Shown here piece after piece: positions 7,777 to 16,407 of a DNA stretch of 33,449 bases. This DNA comes from an uncultured Dehalococcoidia bacterium (lineage in GTDB: Bacteria; Chloroflexota; Dehalococcoidia; Lucifugimonadales; Lucifugimonadaceae), in the NCBI GenBank assembly GCA_913052475.1, contig CAJXEJ010000024.1, forward strand, positions 1 through 33,449, given 5' to 3'. Below the pieces are notes generated by a model. That model saw only the letters and a program-made list of their open reading frames with translations, searched no databases and was not told where the DNA came from. The position numbers and the translations under genes are program-made. Numbering within the stretch: position 1 is the stretch's first letter; every line of letters starts with the position of its first letter.

Positions 7777-8868
7777 CTAAACCAATTCGAAACCGAGGCC
7801 TAGCTCTGCCTTGATCGACTCAAACCACTCGACGACTTCTCGGTGGTACGGAATGCCATGTTTCTCGCGAATCTCGATCTCTTCGGCCTCGGGTAGCCCG
7901 GCGTAGACAACCCGGTCGTGACCAGGTGCCGGCTTTGCATTTCGCAGACGGGCAAGGAACTTGTCCATGTCGTCCTTGAACTGCTCAGGATCAATAAATC
8001 CATCAATCTTGATCGCCTGCACATAGTGCCCCATAATCGTACTCGGTGCGGGTGGCATAAAGAATCCAGCACCCATACCCGAAAGAATCGGTGCCATAAT
8101 CTCTGCCATTGCAGCAAATCCGTAGCCTTTATGCGAGCCCTGCTCACGCGTGCCGCCGAACGGCAGGATGTGATATTCCGCGGGAAGCGGGATTTCCTCC
8201 ATTATCGGAGTGCCGTCGATATCGCTGATCCAGGCAGGATCCATCGGTGCGCCGGTGCGCTCAGCGAGTCGCAGCTTGTTGCCGGCGACTTGCGTCGTCG
8301 CCACATCAAACACGAAAGGCGCTTCGTTTCGAGCCGGAGCCGCCCATGCCCACGGGTTGGTTGCAAACAATTTCTCACTAGCGTGCGTGGGAACCATGCT
8401 CAAAGGATTCCCTGCCGAAGTTGTGATACCGATCATGTCGTGCTTGAGCGGCATCATCGAGTGATACGCCAGCATGCCAATGTGCCGTGAGTTGTGGACG
8501 GTCACAGCACCCATGCCGTGACGGTCGGCCTTCTCGATCGCCATCTCCATGGCTTTGGGGAGCACGTGAAGACCGAGACCACTGTCGCCATCCAGATTCG
8601 CCGTTACATCAGTCTCTCGGGTGACACGTACATTCGGCGTGGAATTGATCTCCTGGTCGCCGTACATCTGCACGTATATGCGCAACATGTTCGATACGCC
8701 GTGAGATTCACAACCTCGAAGATCGCTAATCAGAAGGACTTCGGCGGAAAGAGCGGCATCCGCCGGCGATAGGCCACATTTCTCGAAGATCTCTGTCGTT
8801 GCCGCGAGCATCCGCTCGGGACGTACAGCAACACGATCTTTTTCTGGAACCAGGAATCGTTCAAGCAT
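7777..8868 (-). CDS. Ldh2 family malate/lactate dehydrogenase-type oxidoreductase
   Basis: A member of the Ldh2/MdhII/YlbC family of NAD(P)-dependent 2-hydroxyacid dehydrogenases (malate, sulfolactate, ureidoglycolate and similar), unrelated to classical LDH. It has 363 residues from the ATG at 8868. Family marks: LRGCESHGVSNMLRIY at 50-65, with the conserved SHG histidine at 56; HNSRHIGMLAYH at 125-136; ATNPWAWAAP; FVFDVATTQVAGNK; and GSHKGYGFAAMAEIM. The frame is open to 9033, but that extra N-terminus is translated partly from an inverted repeat, while the ATG at 8868 has a purine-rich GAAGAAAGAAAAA leader. The substrate is not resolved. Confidence 0.9.
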   Translation of the reverse strand: MLERFLVPEKDRVAVRPERMLAATTEIFEKCGLSPADAALSAEVLLISDLRGCESHGVSNMLRIYVQMYGDQEINSTPNVRVTRETDVTANLDGDSGLGLHVLPKAMEMAIEKADRHGMGAVTVHNSRHIGMLAYHSMMPLKHDMIGITTSAGNPLSMVPTHASEKLFATNPWAWAAPARNEAPFVFDVATTQVAGNKLRLAERTGAPMDPAWISDIDGTPIMEEIPLPAEYHILPFGGTREQGSHKGYGFAAMAEIMAPILSGMGAGFFMPPAPSTIMGHYVQAIKIDGFIDPEQFKDDMDKFLARLRNAKPAPGHDRVVYAGLPEAEEIEIREKHGIPYHREVVEWFESIKAELGLGFELV

Positions 8869-8964
8869 TATTTTTCTTTCTTCTTCTCGGATGTCACGTG
8901 GATCAACAAATGTATGGAAAAAAGGATGAACCAATCGAGAAGCACTAGCAATAGGCAGTGCTGT

Positions 8965-9096
8965 GTTGTCATTCTGAACTTTATTCAGAATCCCGTTGAC
9001 CTGACATTTCGATGGAGATGGCAAGATGATCAACTAGCGAAACGACATTGAGCAACGTGTTGCTCAATGATTCTGAATAAAGTTCAGAATGACAAC
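8965..9096. mobile_element. Small MITE-like element with 28-bp terminal inverted repeats
   Basis: The 28 bases at 8965-8992 (beginning GTTGTCATTCTGAAC) are the exact reverse complement of 9069-9096. Each arm contains an inner palindrome TTCTGAA-cttta-TTCAGAA. Between the arms is another perfect hairpin, ATTGAGCAA-CGTG-TTGCTCAAT, at 9047-9068. The 132-bp element carries no gene and sits between typA and the Ldh2-type gene. No target-site duplication is obvious. It may alternatively act as a transcript-processing or terminating structure. Confidence 0.5.
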
Positions 9097-9139
9097 GCGA
9101 AGAAGTGCCGAGCGAGTACAGATCGATTCGAGCGTGAAA

Positions 9140-10987
9140 CTACACGGTTACCTCGACGGCGTGCTTCTTGGCGCCCTTTGCCCTACCGCGCATCTGCTGA
9201 CTGAGAATCGTCTTGCGGATGCGAACATGGCTGGGTGTCACTTCAAGACACTCGTCATCCATGATGAACTCAAGTGCTTCTTCCAGTGAAAGGTCCTTGA
9301 ACGTATCGAGGTGCTGAGTGTGATCGGCTCCAGCCGATCGCATGTTGGTCTGCTTCTTTGCTTTCACGACGTTGAGGTCCATATCCTGCGGACGTGGATT
9401 CTCACCGATGATCATGCCCTCGTAGACCTCCGCACCGACCGGAACAAATAGCTGCCCACGCTCCTGCGCACTGAGTAGTGAATACGTCGTTGTTGCGCCA
9501 CGGCGGTCGGAAATCAAGCTACCAGTCGGGCGTGATCGCATCTCGCCTTGCCATCGTTCGTAACCTTCGAAAACGTGGTGAGCCAAGCCTGCGCCCCGGG
9601 TTTCGACTACGAATTCGTTGTGGAATCCGATCAAGCCCCGAGCGGGAATTACGAAGTCCATTCGAATCCTACCCTGTCCGTGGTTGACCATGTTCACCAA
9701 CTTGCCCTTGCGATGGGCAAGCATCTGCGTAACTGCGCCGAGATGATCTTCGTTGATGTCAACAGCGAGTCGTTCCATCGGTTCGTGCAGCTTACCGTCG
9801 ATCATCTTCGTAACAACTTCGGGCTTGCCAACGGTGAGTTCAAATCCTTCACGGCGCATCGTCTCAATCAGCACTGCCAGTTGAAGTTCGCCACGCCCCT
9901 GGAATATCCATGTGTCGGGTCGGTCGGAAGGAAGCACCTTGATTGAGACGTTACCAATCAGCTCACGCTCAAGACGGTCCATAACCATTCGAGCTGTCAA
10001 TTTCTTGCCATCGAGTCCTGTGAGCGGAGAAGTGTTGATGCCGATTGTTGCCGAGAGACTTGGCTCGTCGATTCGAATAATCGGAAGTGGGCGAGCGTCT
10101 TCTACGTCAGCGAGTGTTTCGCCGATAGTTACATCAGACATTCCGGCAACGGCGATGATTTCACCAGGGGCTGCTTCATCGGCATTGACTCGTTCGAGGC
10201 CTTCCGTGACGTACATCTCAGTGATCTTGGAATGGACGATTGATCCGTCCACTCGGCAATGCGAAATAATCTGGTCTTTCCGAATCGTACCCTGACGAAC
10301 TCGGCAGATGGCCAGTCGACCGACATACGGCGAAGCGTCGAGGTTGGTCACGTGCGCCTGTAGCGGGTGGCCTTTCTCGTATGAAGGTGCCGAGATGTTG
10401 TCCATCAGCAGCTCGAAAAGAGGCTTCAGGTTGGTACCCGGCTGATCGAGATCCATCGTCGCAATCCCCTCACGGGCGTTGGCGTAGATGATCGGAAAGT
10501 CGATCTGCTCTTCATTCGCATCGAGGTCGATGAAGAGTTCGTAAACCTCGTCCAACACTTCTGCAATTCGGGCGTCGGCACGGTCGATTTTGTTGATGAC
10601 CAGAATTACAGAAAGATCAGCTTCGAGCGCCTTTCGTAGTACAAATCGGGTTTGCGGCAGCGGCCCTTCACTGGCGTCGACCAGCAGGAGCACGCCGTCG
10701 ACCATTGCAAGACCGCGTTCGACCTCACCACCGAAGTCAGCGTGACCTGGAGTGTCGATAATGTTGATCTTCGTGTCGCCCCACCGAACCGCAGTGTTCT
10801 TGGCGAGGATCGTGATGCCCTTTTCCTTCTCAAGATCGGTGTTGTCCATGACGCGTTCGGTCAACTCTTTGTGAGAGGCAACCGAGCCGGATTGCTTGAG
10901 CATGGCGTCGACCAATGTAGTCTTGCCGTGGTCAACGTGGGCAATGATCGCGACATTCCGAATGTCGTTGCGTAGGGTGTTTGTCAT
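9140..10987 (-). CDS. typA: Ribosome-associated GTPase TypA/BipA
   Basis: A translational GTPase of the EF-G superfamily that binds the ribosome and helps large-subunit assembly and stress or cold growth. It has 615 residues, the family length. GTPase motifs: G1 AHVDHGKTT at 16-24, G2 KEKGITI, G3 DTPGHADFGGEVERGL and G4 NKIDR. Downstream are domain 2, the EF-G-like domain III/V pair and the BipA-specific C-terminal domain, with the signature GYERWQGEMRSRPTGSLISD and the run LLSAQERGQLFVPVG. The C-terminus is lysine-rich. It stands alone; the next gene in the same direction follows after the inverted-repeat element. Confidence 0.96.
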   Translation of the reverse strand: MTNTLRNDIRNVAIIAHVDHGKTTLVDAMLKQSGSVASHKELTERVMDNTDLEKEKGITILAKNTAVRWGDTKINIIDTPGHADFGGEVERGLAMVDGVLLLVDASEGPLPQTRFVLRKALEADLSVILVINKIDRADARIAEVLDEVYELFIDLDANEEQIDFPIIYANAREGIATMDLDQPGTNLKPLFELLMDNISAPSYEKGHPLQAHVTNLDASPYVGRLAICRVRQGTIRKDQIISHCRVDGSIVHSKITEMYVTEGLERVNADEAAPGEIIAVAGMSDVTIGETLADVEDARPLPIIRIDEPSLSATIGINTSPLTGLDGKKLTARMVMDRLERELIGNVSIKVLPSDRPDTWIFQGRGELQLAVLIETMRREGFELTVGKPEVVTKMIDGKLHEPMERLAVDINEDHLGAVTQMLAHRKGKLVNMVNHGQGRIRMDFVIPARGLIGFHNEFVVETRGAGLAHHVFEGYERWQGEMRSRPTGSLISDRRGATTTYSLLSAQERGQLFVPVGAEVYEGMIIGENPRPQDMDLNVVKAKKQTNMRSAGADHTQHLDTFKDLSLEEALEFIMDDECLEVTPSHVRIRKTILSQQMRGRAKGAKKHAVEVTV

Positions 10988-11495
10988 GAAGGCTTTCAGG
11001 CTCGTCGCAGCGAATATCGTCTGCGCGAAACGACCCGGGTGTGGAACCGGATCGGCTGTGTATCTGTGATTCGACTCTAATTGAGAAGCCGAAAAGGAAA
11101 ATTACGTCTACTTCGAGAATACCACCGCAACCCATTAAACGGCGTTAACCGTTTAGTGCAGGTTTGGAGGAGGATTCGTAGTAGGAATGGGAGGATACTA
11201 CGTCCCGACTCCGGTGGAGGGACCGTCGGAAGGGTTCGGGGACTAGCAATCCTAAAGAGCAATCGAACAATCACACCCAAACAAACTAACCTCCGCTCCG
11301 TTCGGTCTCATATGCGTCCTGAATCGCGTAGGCAGGTTTCTCAAACGGGTGTTTTCGCCCACCGCCGTACTTGAACCGCAGAGGTGAGGGTGAAATCGTC
11401 AGGGATCAAACGTCCGAGGTCTCTCTACTCCGCTTTGCTTCGGTCGCAAAGAGGGTGTAGGTATTAGAACCCTTAGTCGAATGATCGCCGAGCTG
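10988..11495. other. Intergenic region, no gene seen
   Basis: About 500 bp upstream of typA and downstream of a UroD-family gene. No credible ORF or RNA gene is seen. The only clear structure is the inverted repeat TAAACGG-CGTTAA-CCGTTTA at 11136-11155, which could be an operator or weak hairpin. The typA promoter presumably lies here on the minus strand, but I cannot place it. Confidence 0.4.
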
Positions 11496-12635
11496 TTAAT
11501 TGCGTCCGAGCGCGGTATCGAACATTGCCACGATGTTCTCGGGCGGCACTTCCGGCTGGATGTTGTGGACTGACGCCTGAACGTAGCCACCACTCTTGCC
11601 GAGGTCTTTACGCCGACCATGAACCGCTGCAATCACTTCTTTCGGTCCACCGAACGGCAATACATGCTGGGTGTCTATGCCACCCCAGAACGCCAGATCC
11701 ATTCCAAAGTCGCGATTGAGAGCTTCAGGTTCCATTCCAGTAGCACTCACCTGTACCGGATTAATACAGTTGATTCCGACATCGATGAAGTCAGGTATCA
11801 ACTCTCGAATCGATCCATCACTGTGAGTGATCACCTTGGCGTCGGTGTGTTTGTGGAGCGTGTCGATGAACCGACGGTGATGCGGCTTGACCATATCTTT
11901 GTAGAGAGACTCGCTCATGTAGGACTGGTTCTGCACACCCATGTCGTCAGCAAACGACACACCGTCTATCAGATCGCCGACTTCGTTTAGCGAAAGTTCG
12001 GCGATCCCGCAGATCACATCGGTAATGCGTTCTTGAAGAGCCTCGGCAAAGGCCTTGTACAACAGCAAATCTTGGAGTGTCTCGACAAATCCACGAACTC
12101 GCTGAGTTAGCGCAAACGTGCTGTTTGGCAAGTTCAAAACGATTGCGTAGTCGGATTGTTCACGCACAGCGAGCATCTTGTCGCGGAGCCCTCTAATCCT
12201 GCCCGGATCATCGGGAACGGGCCATGGGATTGAATCGACATCGGCAACTACGGGTTCAGATATGTGCTGAAGTGGTCCAAGGACGTTGATGTACGGGTGC
12301 AACACATCTGACTTGTCCCACACAGCGCCCCATTCGTCGGTGTAGCGGTAACCGTCCAGCTTCTTCCCGATACTCGAATCTGGCTCAGATGTGTAGAAGC
12401 CTCGGACATCGATGTCGAAGTACTGGAGCATCTTTTCGCTGGGAGCAACAACCTGACCTTCGCCACGATGGCCTACCGGAAGGTTCTCTTCGGGGAAGCC
12501 GAGGTATTCAAGCAGGTTTGAATACGCGGTTGGGTGAATCTGGGTCGCAGGGCCACCACTAAAATCGATCGGTACTCGATCGGTCTCTTCATGGTTGAGC
12601 GCCTTCTGGACACGTTCACGGTGCGACATTGCCAT
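11496..12635 (-). CDS. UroD-family corrinoid methyltransferase-like protein (first copy)
   Basis: A 379-residue TIM-barrel protein of the uroporphyrinogen decarboxylase superfamily, in the branch that includes cobalamin:coenzyme M methyltransferases (MtaA/MtbA/CmuA) rather than HemE. It opens with MSHRERVQKALNHEETDRVPIDFSGG, typical of these paralogs. The late barrel strand KVITHSDGSIRELIPDFIDVGINCINPVQ offers His271 and Cys290 as possible metal ligands. The C-terminus GGYVQASVHNIQPEVPPENIVAMFD is typical. An AAGGAA site precedes the ATG. Just upstream in the same direction is a pseudogene joining the ends of another UroD and a corrinoid gene, so this gene was once third in a methyltransfer operon. 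The substrate is unknown. Confidence 0.85.
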   Translation of the reverse strand: MAMSHRERVQKALNHEETDRVPIDFSGGPATQIHPTAYSNLLEYLGFPEENLPVGHRGEGQVVAPSEKMLQYFDIDVRGFYTSEPDSSIGKKLDGYRYTDEWGAVWDKSDVLHPYINVLGPLQHISEPVVADVDSIPWPVPDDPGRIRGLRDKMLAVREQSDYAIVLNLPNSTFALTQRVRGFVETLQDLLLYKAFAEALQERITDVICGIAELSLNEVGDLIDGVSFADDMGVQNQSYMSESLYKDMVKPHHRRFIDTLHKHTDAKVITHSDGSIRELIPDFIDVGINCINPVQVSATGMEPEALNRDFGMDLAFWGGIDTQHVLPFGGPKEVIAAVHGRRKDLGKSGGYVQASVHNIQPEVPPENIVAMFDTALGRN

Positions 12636-12672
12636 TTGATTCGATTCCTTACACTACGCTGCTAATTCGTGA

Positions 12673-12915
12673 TTATTCGTCAGAGAGCAGAGTGGATATA
12701 ACGTCGACCGCCGAAGCACCATCGGGTGCGTAGCCGTCGGCTCCGATCTGTGTCGCCAACTCTTGGCTTACCGGAGCTCCACCGATCGTCGCCTTCTCTT
12801 TTGTGCGAAGTTCTGCTTCCCTGAGAGCCTCGATCGTCAACGGAATGCGATCAGCCTTTCTGCCGCCCTCCGCATTGAGAGTCGACAGTCGTAATTCCCG
12901 TTCGGTCATATTCAT
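12673..12915 (-). pseudogene. Chimeric deletion remnant: UroD-family N-terminus fused to corrinoid-protein C-terminus
   Basis: An 80-codon open frame. Residues 1-25 (MNMTERELRLSTLNAEGGRK, then ADRIP) match the first 25 residues of the UroD-family protein at 20641-21768. From residue 27 on, TIEALREAELRT and IGGAPVSQELATQIGADGYA match residues ~159-212 of the corrinoid protein at 19940-20578. The simplest reading is an internal deletion in a duplicate methyltransferase-corrinoid pair that happened to stay in frame. The similarity continues past the stop codon (GCTAATTCGTGATTATTCG) and into the upstream region. The product lacks the DxHDIG cobalamin motif and almost all of the barrel, so it cannot do either job. 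Confidence 0.85.
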
Positions 12916-12927
12916 ATTGTTGGCCCA

Positions 12928-12947
12928 CCCGCGTTATTCTGTTCCAC
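12928..12947 (-). promoter_or_regulatory. Conserved upstream box, copy at the pseudogene
   Basis: GTGGAACAGAATAACGCGGG on the minus strand, identical to 21800-21781 ahead of the intact UroD-family gene. The bases around it are also shared (CTCGTGTA about seven bases upstream). AGAATA could serve as a -10 box, or the box may be an operator. Its core recurs at 13231-13242. Confidence 0.5.
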
Positions 12948-13028
12948 CCAGTACACGAGCACATTAATCAATTGGCAGCCAGTTGGCTCGATACCCTACG
13001 ATAGCACTAAGGGCTGAAAAAGACCGAT

Positions 13029-13168
13029 ATGAGCTTACAGGACAATCCCTCAATTTTTTACACGAGATCAATCGAGTTGGCTCTGTAAGAACCCAGTGCT
13101 CAGTCGATGATCAGGGCCGGCTTGACCCTCGACAGTTGCGCAACTCACCGGACGCACTGCAAAAATGA
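13029..13168 (+). pseudogene. Frameshifted remnant of the divergent MetH-activation-like gene
   Basis: The start of this stretch, ATGAGCTTACAGGACAATCC, aligns with the first codons of the gene at 21884-22624 (ATGAATTTGCAGGATAAACC). It stays alignable to ATCAATCGAGTT near 13078, with one base missing in the poly-T/TTACAC part that breaks the frame. The shifted frame stays open to a TGA ending at 13168 but no longer resembles the intact protein. With the chimera at 12673-12915 it shows that a whole divergent cassette once stood here. Confidence 0.7.
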
Positions 13169-13246
13169 TTTGCCGACGCGAATTTCTGGAAACCTAGCAC
13201 CGGGTAATAGCGCTGCTTAATTAGTCAATAATTCTGTTCCACACAG

Positions 13247-13281
13247 TTGCTCAGGTACTGGTTCTACCGGGACAGCACCTT
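13247..13281. repeat. Direct repeat, left copy, flanking the peptide ABC operon
   Basis: These 35 bases match 19876-19910 at 31 of 35 positions and end inside the stop codon of the ATP-binding gene that starts the block. On the minus strand they can fold as GGTGCTGT-CCCG-GTAGAACC. The right copy folds the same way, with changes that keep pairing through wobbles. Confidence 0.7.
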
Positions 13282-14302
13282 ACAGATTTATGCAGGCGGC
13301 ATAATGATTCGGGGCATGCTCTTTAATCGTTGGAACCGTCACTCGGCACTCGTCAGTGGCCATCGGACATCGAGTATGGAACACGCACCCTGACGGAGGG
13401 TTGCGGGGGCTCGGGATGTCGCCTTTTAGAACAATTCGTTCCCTGGTTCGCTCCAGCGCCCGGTCCGGCAACGGAACGGCGGACAGCAGGGCCTTTGTAT
13501 ATGGATGAAGCGGATTGTCGTAAAGTGCCTTGTAGTCCGAGAGTTCCACCACTTTGCCGAGGTACATCACCGCAATTCGGTCGCTGATGTGCCTCACTAC
13601 TGAAAGATCGTGGGCGATCAACAGATAGGCAAGATTGAACTCCTCCTGGAGGTCCTGCAGGAGGTTTATAAGTTGTGCCTGGATGGACACGTCTAGCGCC
13701 GATACCGGCTCATCAAGCACGATGAATCGCGGTTTGCTAGCGAGGGCGCGCGCGACTCCTATTCTCTGCCTCTGCCCTCCACTGAACTCGTGGGGGTATC
13801 GATCCGCCATTGATCTGGCCAGGCCTACAGTCTCCAGAAGATCACCGACCTGCCTGCTAAGGTCCTCTCTACCGTTGTGAAGTTTGTGGATCTTCAGCGG
13901 CTCACGAATCATGTTGCCGGCTGTCATTCGGGGGTTGAGTGATCCGTACGGGTCCTGGAAGACGAAGCCCAGTTCTCGCCGGCTTCGGCGCATATCTTGG
14001 TTGCTGAGATTTCTCAGTTCTTGACCATCAAAAATGATCTGCCCATCGGTGGGTTCAACAAGCCGCAAGGCCGCCCGCCCGAGGGTAGTTTTCCCGGATC
14101 CACTTTCCCCGACGAGTCCCAGCGTCTCTCCTGGATTGATGTACAGGCTCACGTCGTCCACTGCCTTAATATGGCCGACTGTGCGCCCGATCAGAACGCC
14201 GCTCTTGATCGGAAAGTAGACCTTCAGATTACGTAAATCCATTAGCGGTGGAGTCTTGGCCGCACCCGCCGGTGCGTCAGAGCTGGTCTTATGCTCCCTC
14301 AT
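13280..14302 (-). CDS. Peptide/nickel-type ABC transporter ATP-binding protein (DppF/OppF-like)
   Basis: A cytoplasmic ATPase subunit of a dipeptide/oligopeptide/nickel family importer, 340 residues. Walker A GESGSGKTT is at 65-73, the Q-loop in FVFQDPYGSLNPRM, the signature motif FSGGQRQRIGVARAL, Walker B FIVLDEP and the switch His in LLIAHDLS. The C-terminal oligopeptide-transporter extension ends in PSGCVFHTRCPMATDEC, with the typical cysteines. Its ATG overlaps the 3' end of the preceding ATPase gene by four bases (ATGA type), so the two are translationally coupled. The two ATPases form the usual DppD-DppF heterodimer. Confidence 0.93.
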   Translation of the reverse strand: MREHKTSSDAPAGAAKTPPLMDLRNLKVYFPIKSGVLIGRTVGHIKAVDDVSLYINPGETLGLVGESGSGKTTLGRAALRLVEPTDGQIIFDGQELRNLSNQDMRRSRRELGFVFQDPYGSLNPRMTAGNMIREPLKIHKLHNGREDLSRQVGDLLETVGLARSMADRYPHEFSGGQRQRIGVARALASKPRFIVLDEPVSALDVSIQAQLINLLQDLQEEFNLAYLLIAHDLSVVRHISDRIAVMYLGKVVELSDYKALYDNPLHPYTKALLSAVPLPDRALERTRERIVLKGDIPSPRNPPSGCVFHTRCPMATDECRVTVPTIKEHAPNHYAACINL

Positions 14303-15321
14303 GGCGCGACCGGCAGTCGAGTTTTTGAAACCGCTGCCGCTTCCCAGCAGGCAGACGCATGATCGTGGCCCAACGGTACGAGCGAAGGTTCACTGACGGA
14401 GCATTTATCTATCGCCCATACGCAACGGGGATTGAAACTGCATCCACTTGGCCGATGTGCTGGATCGGGAATTTCTCCCTCGATCATCTGAAGGCGAGAG
14501 CGATCGCCCTGGTCGAAGCGGGGTATAGCGTTGAGGAGGCCGACGGTGTAGGGATGACTCGGAGAGTCGAAGATGTCGTCGGCCGGCCCCATCTCTCTGA
14601 TCCTGCCGGAGTACATTACGTTCACACGGTCAGCAAAGCGAGCGACGACGCCCAGATTGTGTGTGATTATCATCAACGCCGTCCCGAATTCTTTAGAGAG
14701 GGTCATCATAAGTTCGAGGATCTGTGCCTGAATCGTCACGTCCAGCGCCGTTGTCGGCTCATCGGCAATTAGCAGTTTTGGATTGCAGCTGAGTGCCATT
14801 GCGATCATTATCCGCTGACGTTGGCCCCCACTCAGGCGGTGGGGATAGTCGGTCAGACGGTCTTCGGGATCCGGGATTCCAACCAATTCAAGCAGCTCGC
14901 ACGCGCGGCTTTTGGCTGCTGACCGAGTCATGCCAAGATGCAGGCGTAATGGCTCAGCAAGTTGCCGTTCAATACTGAGGACCGGGTTGAGGGAGGTCAT
15001 CGGCTCCTGGAAGATCATTCCGATCTGAGCGCCTCTTATATTGCGCATTTCCTCATCAGAGATCCGGAGCAAATCCTGACCCTGGAAATAAATTTCACCG
15101 CTCTCGATCTCGCCTGGTGGAGTTGGAACCAGCCGCATAATCGAAAGGGCTGTCACGCTCTTGCCACATCCACTCTCGCCAACAAGCCCGAGGGTCTCTC
15201 CCGCGTTGATCTGGAACGACACGTCATTGACGACCCGCACGGGCCCCTCGTCTGTCACAAAATGAGTGACCAGGTGCCGTACATCTAGGAGGGGGGCGGA
15301 ATCGCCCCTGTGTGCATCCAT
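14299..15321 (-). CDS. Peptide/nickel-type ABC transporter ATP-binding protein (DppD/OppD-like)
   Basis: The second ATPase of the importer, 340 residues from the ATG at 15321 (MDAHRGDSAPLLDVRHL). Walker A GESGCGKS is at 48-55, the Q-loop in GMIFQEPMTSLNPV, the signature LSGGQRQRIMIAMAL, Walker B LLIADEPTTALDVTIQ, and the H-loop ITHNLGVV. The C-terminal oligopeptide domain carries PSGCSFNPRCVWAIDKC. The frame is open to 15384, but the extra 21 residues (MPPTRWTAGWHTQERDRRFS) do not look like the family, so I prefer the internal ATG. It lies between the permease genes and the DppF-like gene. Confidence 0.92.
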   Translation of the reverse strand: MDAHRGDSAPLLDVRHLVTHFVTDEGPVRVVNDVSFQINAGETLGLVGESGCGKSVTALSIMRLVPTPPGEIESGEIYFQGQDLLRISDEEMRNIRGAQIGMIFQEPMTSLNPVLSIERQLAEPLRLHLGMTRSAAKSRACELLELVGIPDPEDRLTDYPHRLSGGQRQRIMIAMALSCNPKLLIADEPTTALDVTIQAQILELMMTLSKEFGTALMIITHNLGVVARFADRVNVMYSGRIREMGPADDIFDSPSHPYTVGLLNAIPRFDQGDRSRLQMIEGEIPDPAHRPSGCSFNPRCVWAIDKCSVSEPSLVPLGHDHASACWEAAAVSKTRLPVAP

Positions 15322-15443
15322 ATGACTAAACCTACGATCCCTTTCTTGAGTGTGCCAACCTGCCGTCCACCGTGTTGGTGGCAAGAAGCTGGTGCGTGAG
15401 CTGTAATCCTCTGGCGGTCATGGCAGGCCTCATCTCGGGGCAC

Positions 15444-16352
15444 TCATTCGAGTGTGCCGCGGTTTCTCGGATCCAGAACGTCCTGTAACCCGGCTCCTGC
15501 CAAGTTGAACGCCAGAACGGCGAGAGTGATGAACAGCCCCGGGAAGAAGACCAGCCACCAGAATGGCTCCAGGTTTGAAGCTGCCTCTCCCAGCATGCTG
15601 CCCCAGGTTGGGGTCGGCGGAGCAATACCCAGCCCGATGAATCCGAGAGACGCTTCGATCAATATGGCAATGCCAATATTGGTTGTGACAAGGACGAGGA
15701 ATGGAGCGAAAGTCTGAGGTGCCACGTGGAATAGCATCACCCGCCAGTAAGATGCGCCAGTACTACGGGCAGCCTCCACATAAGCCGTCTCTCGAACGGA
15801 TAGCGACACAGCCCGGATAACGCGAGCGCCGAACGCCAGCCTTGTGAATGCAATCGCGACGATGAGTGTCCACACTGACGCACCCAGAATAAACATCAAT
15901 ATCATCGCCAGGATCAATCCCGGTATCGCCATGAGGATTTCCAATAGGCGCTGGCTGATCAGATCAAATTTTCCTCCCAGATAGCCGCTGACCAGCCCCC
16001 ACAGTGAACCCACACCGACCCCGACAAGTACTGATATTAATCCTATGAACAGGGATGTTCGACCGCCGTATATGATCCGGGTCAACTGATCTCTACCAAG
16101 AAAATCAGTACCAAAAAAGTTCTCCGTAGAAGGTGAATTGGTCACCTTTGAGAAGTCAGGGATATAAGGATCTTGCGGCGAAACAACCGGCGCCGCAATC
16201 GACATGAACACGAGGAACAGGATCATTACCATCCAGAATGCGGCAACTGGACTCCGCCTGGCGAAGCCGCGGAAACTTACTGCGTTACGCTTCACCACTG
16301 CCCACAGGTAAGTGAATCCGTCGGAACCGGTTGTTTTCAGCGCTGATTTCAT
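15444..16352 (-). CDS. Peptide/nickel-type ABC transporter permease (DppC/OppC-like)
   Basis: A 302-residue inner-membrane subunit. An N-terminal cytoplasmic stretch is followed by a hydrophobic helix (FWMVMILFLVFMSIAAPVV) and the DppC signature DPYIPDFSKV...FFGTDFLGRDQLTRIIYGGRTSL. The MetI-like permease core has about five spans. The EAA-type loop YVEAARSTGASYWRVMLFHV contacts the ATPases, and GLGIAPPTPTWGSML near the end is a DppC-type mark. It pairs with the DppB-like protein encoded just upstream in the same transcript. Confidence 0.92.
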   Translation of the reverse strand: MKSALKTTGSDGFTYLWAVVKRNAVSFRGFARRSPVAAFWMVMILFLVFMSIAAPVVSPQDPYIPDFSKVTNSPSTENFFGTDFLGRDQLTRIIYGGRTSLFIGLISVLVGVGVGSLWGLVSGYLGGKFDLISQRLLEILMAIPGLILAMILMFILGASVWTLIVAIAFTRLAFGARVIRAVSLSVRETAYVEAARSTGASYWRVMLFHVAPQTFAPFLVLVTTNIGIAILIEASLGFIGLGIAPPTPTWGSMLGEAASNLEPFWWLVFFPGLFITLAVLAFNLAGAGLQDVLDPRNRGTLE

Positions 16353-16407
16353 GGATTATCTTCGATCCGAGTGATGAGCGGTCATCCACGATAGGTGACA
16401 GGTTGTA

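Noticed and set aside
8869-9033. N-terminal extension of the Ldh2-family ORF to 9033
   Set aside because: The extra 55 residues are translated partly from one arm of the inverted repeat and are not family-like; the ATG at 8868 has a purine-rich leader.
15322-15384. Longer start of the DppD-like ATPase gene
   Set aside because: The added residues do not resemble the family N-terminus; the ATG at 15321 gives a normal length.
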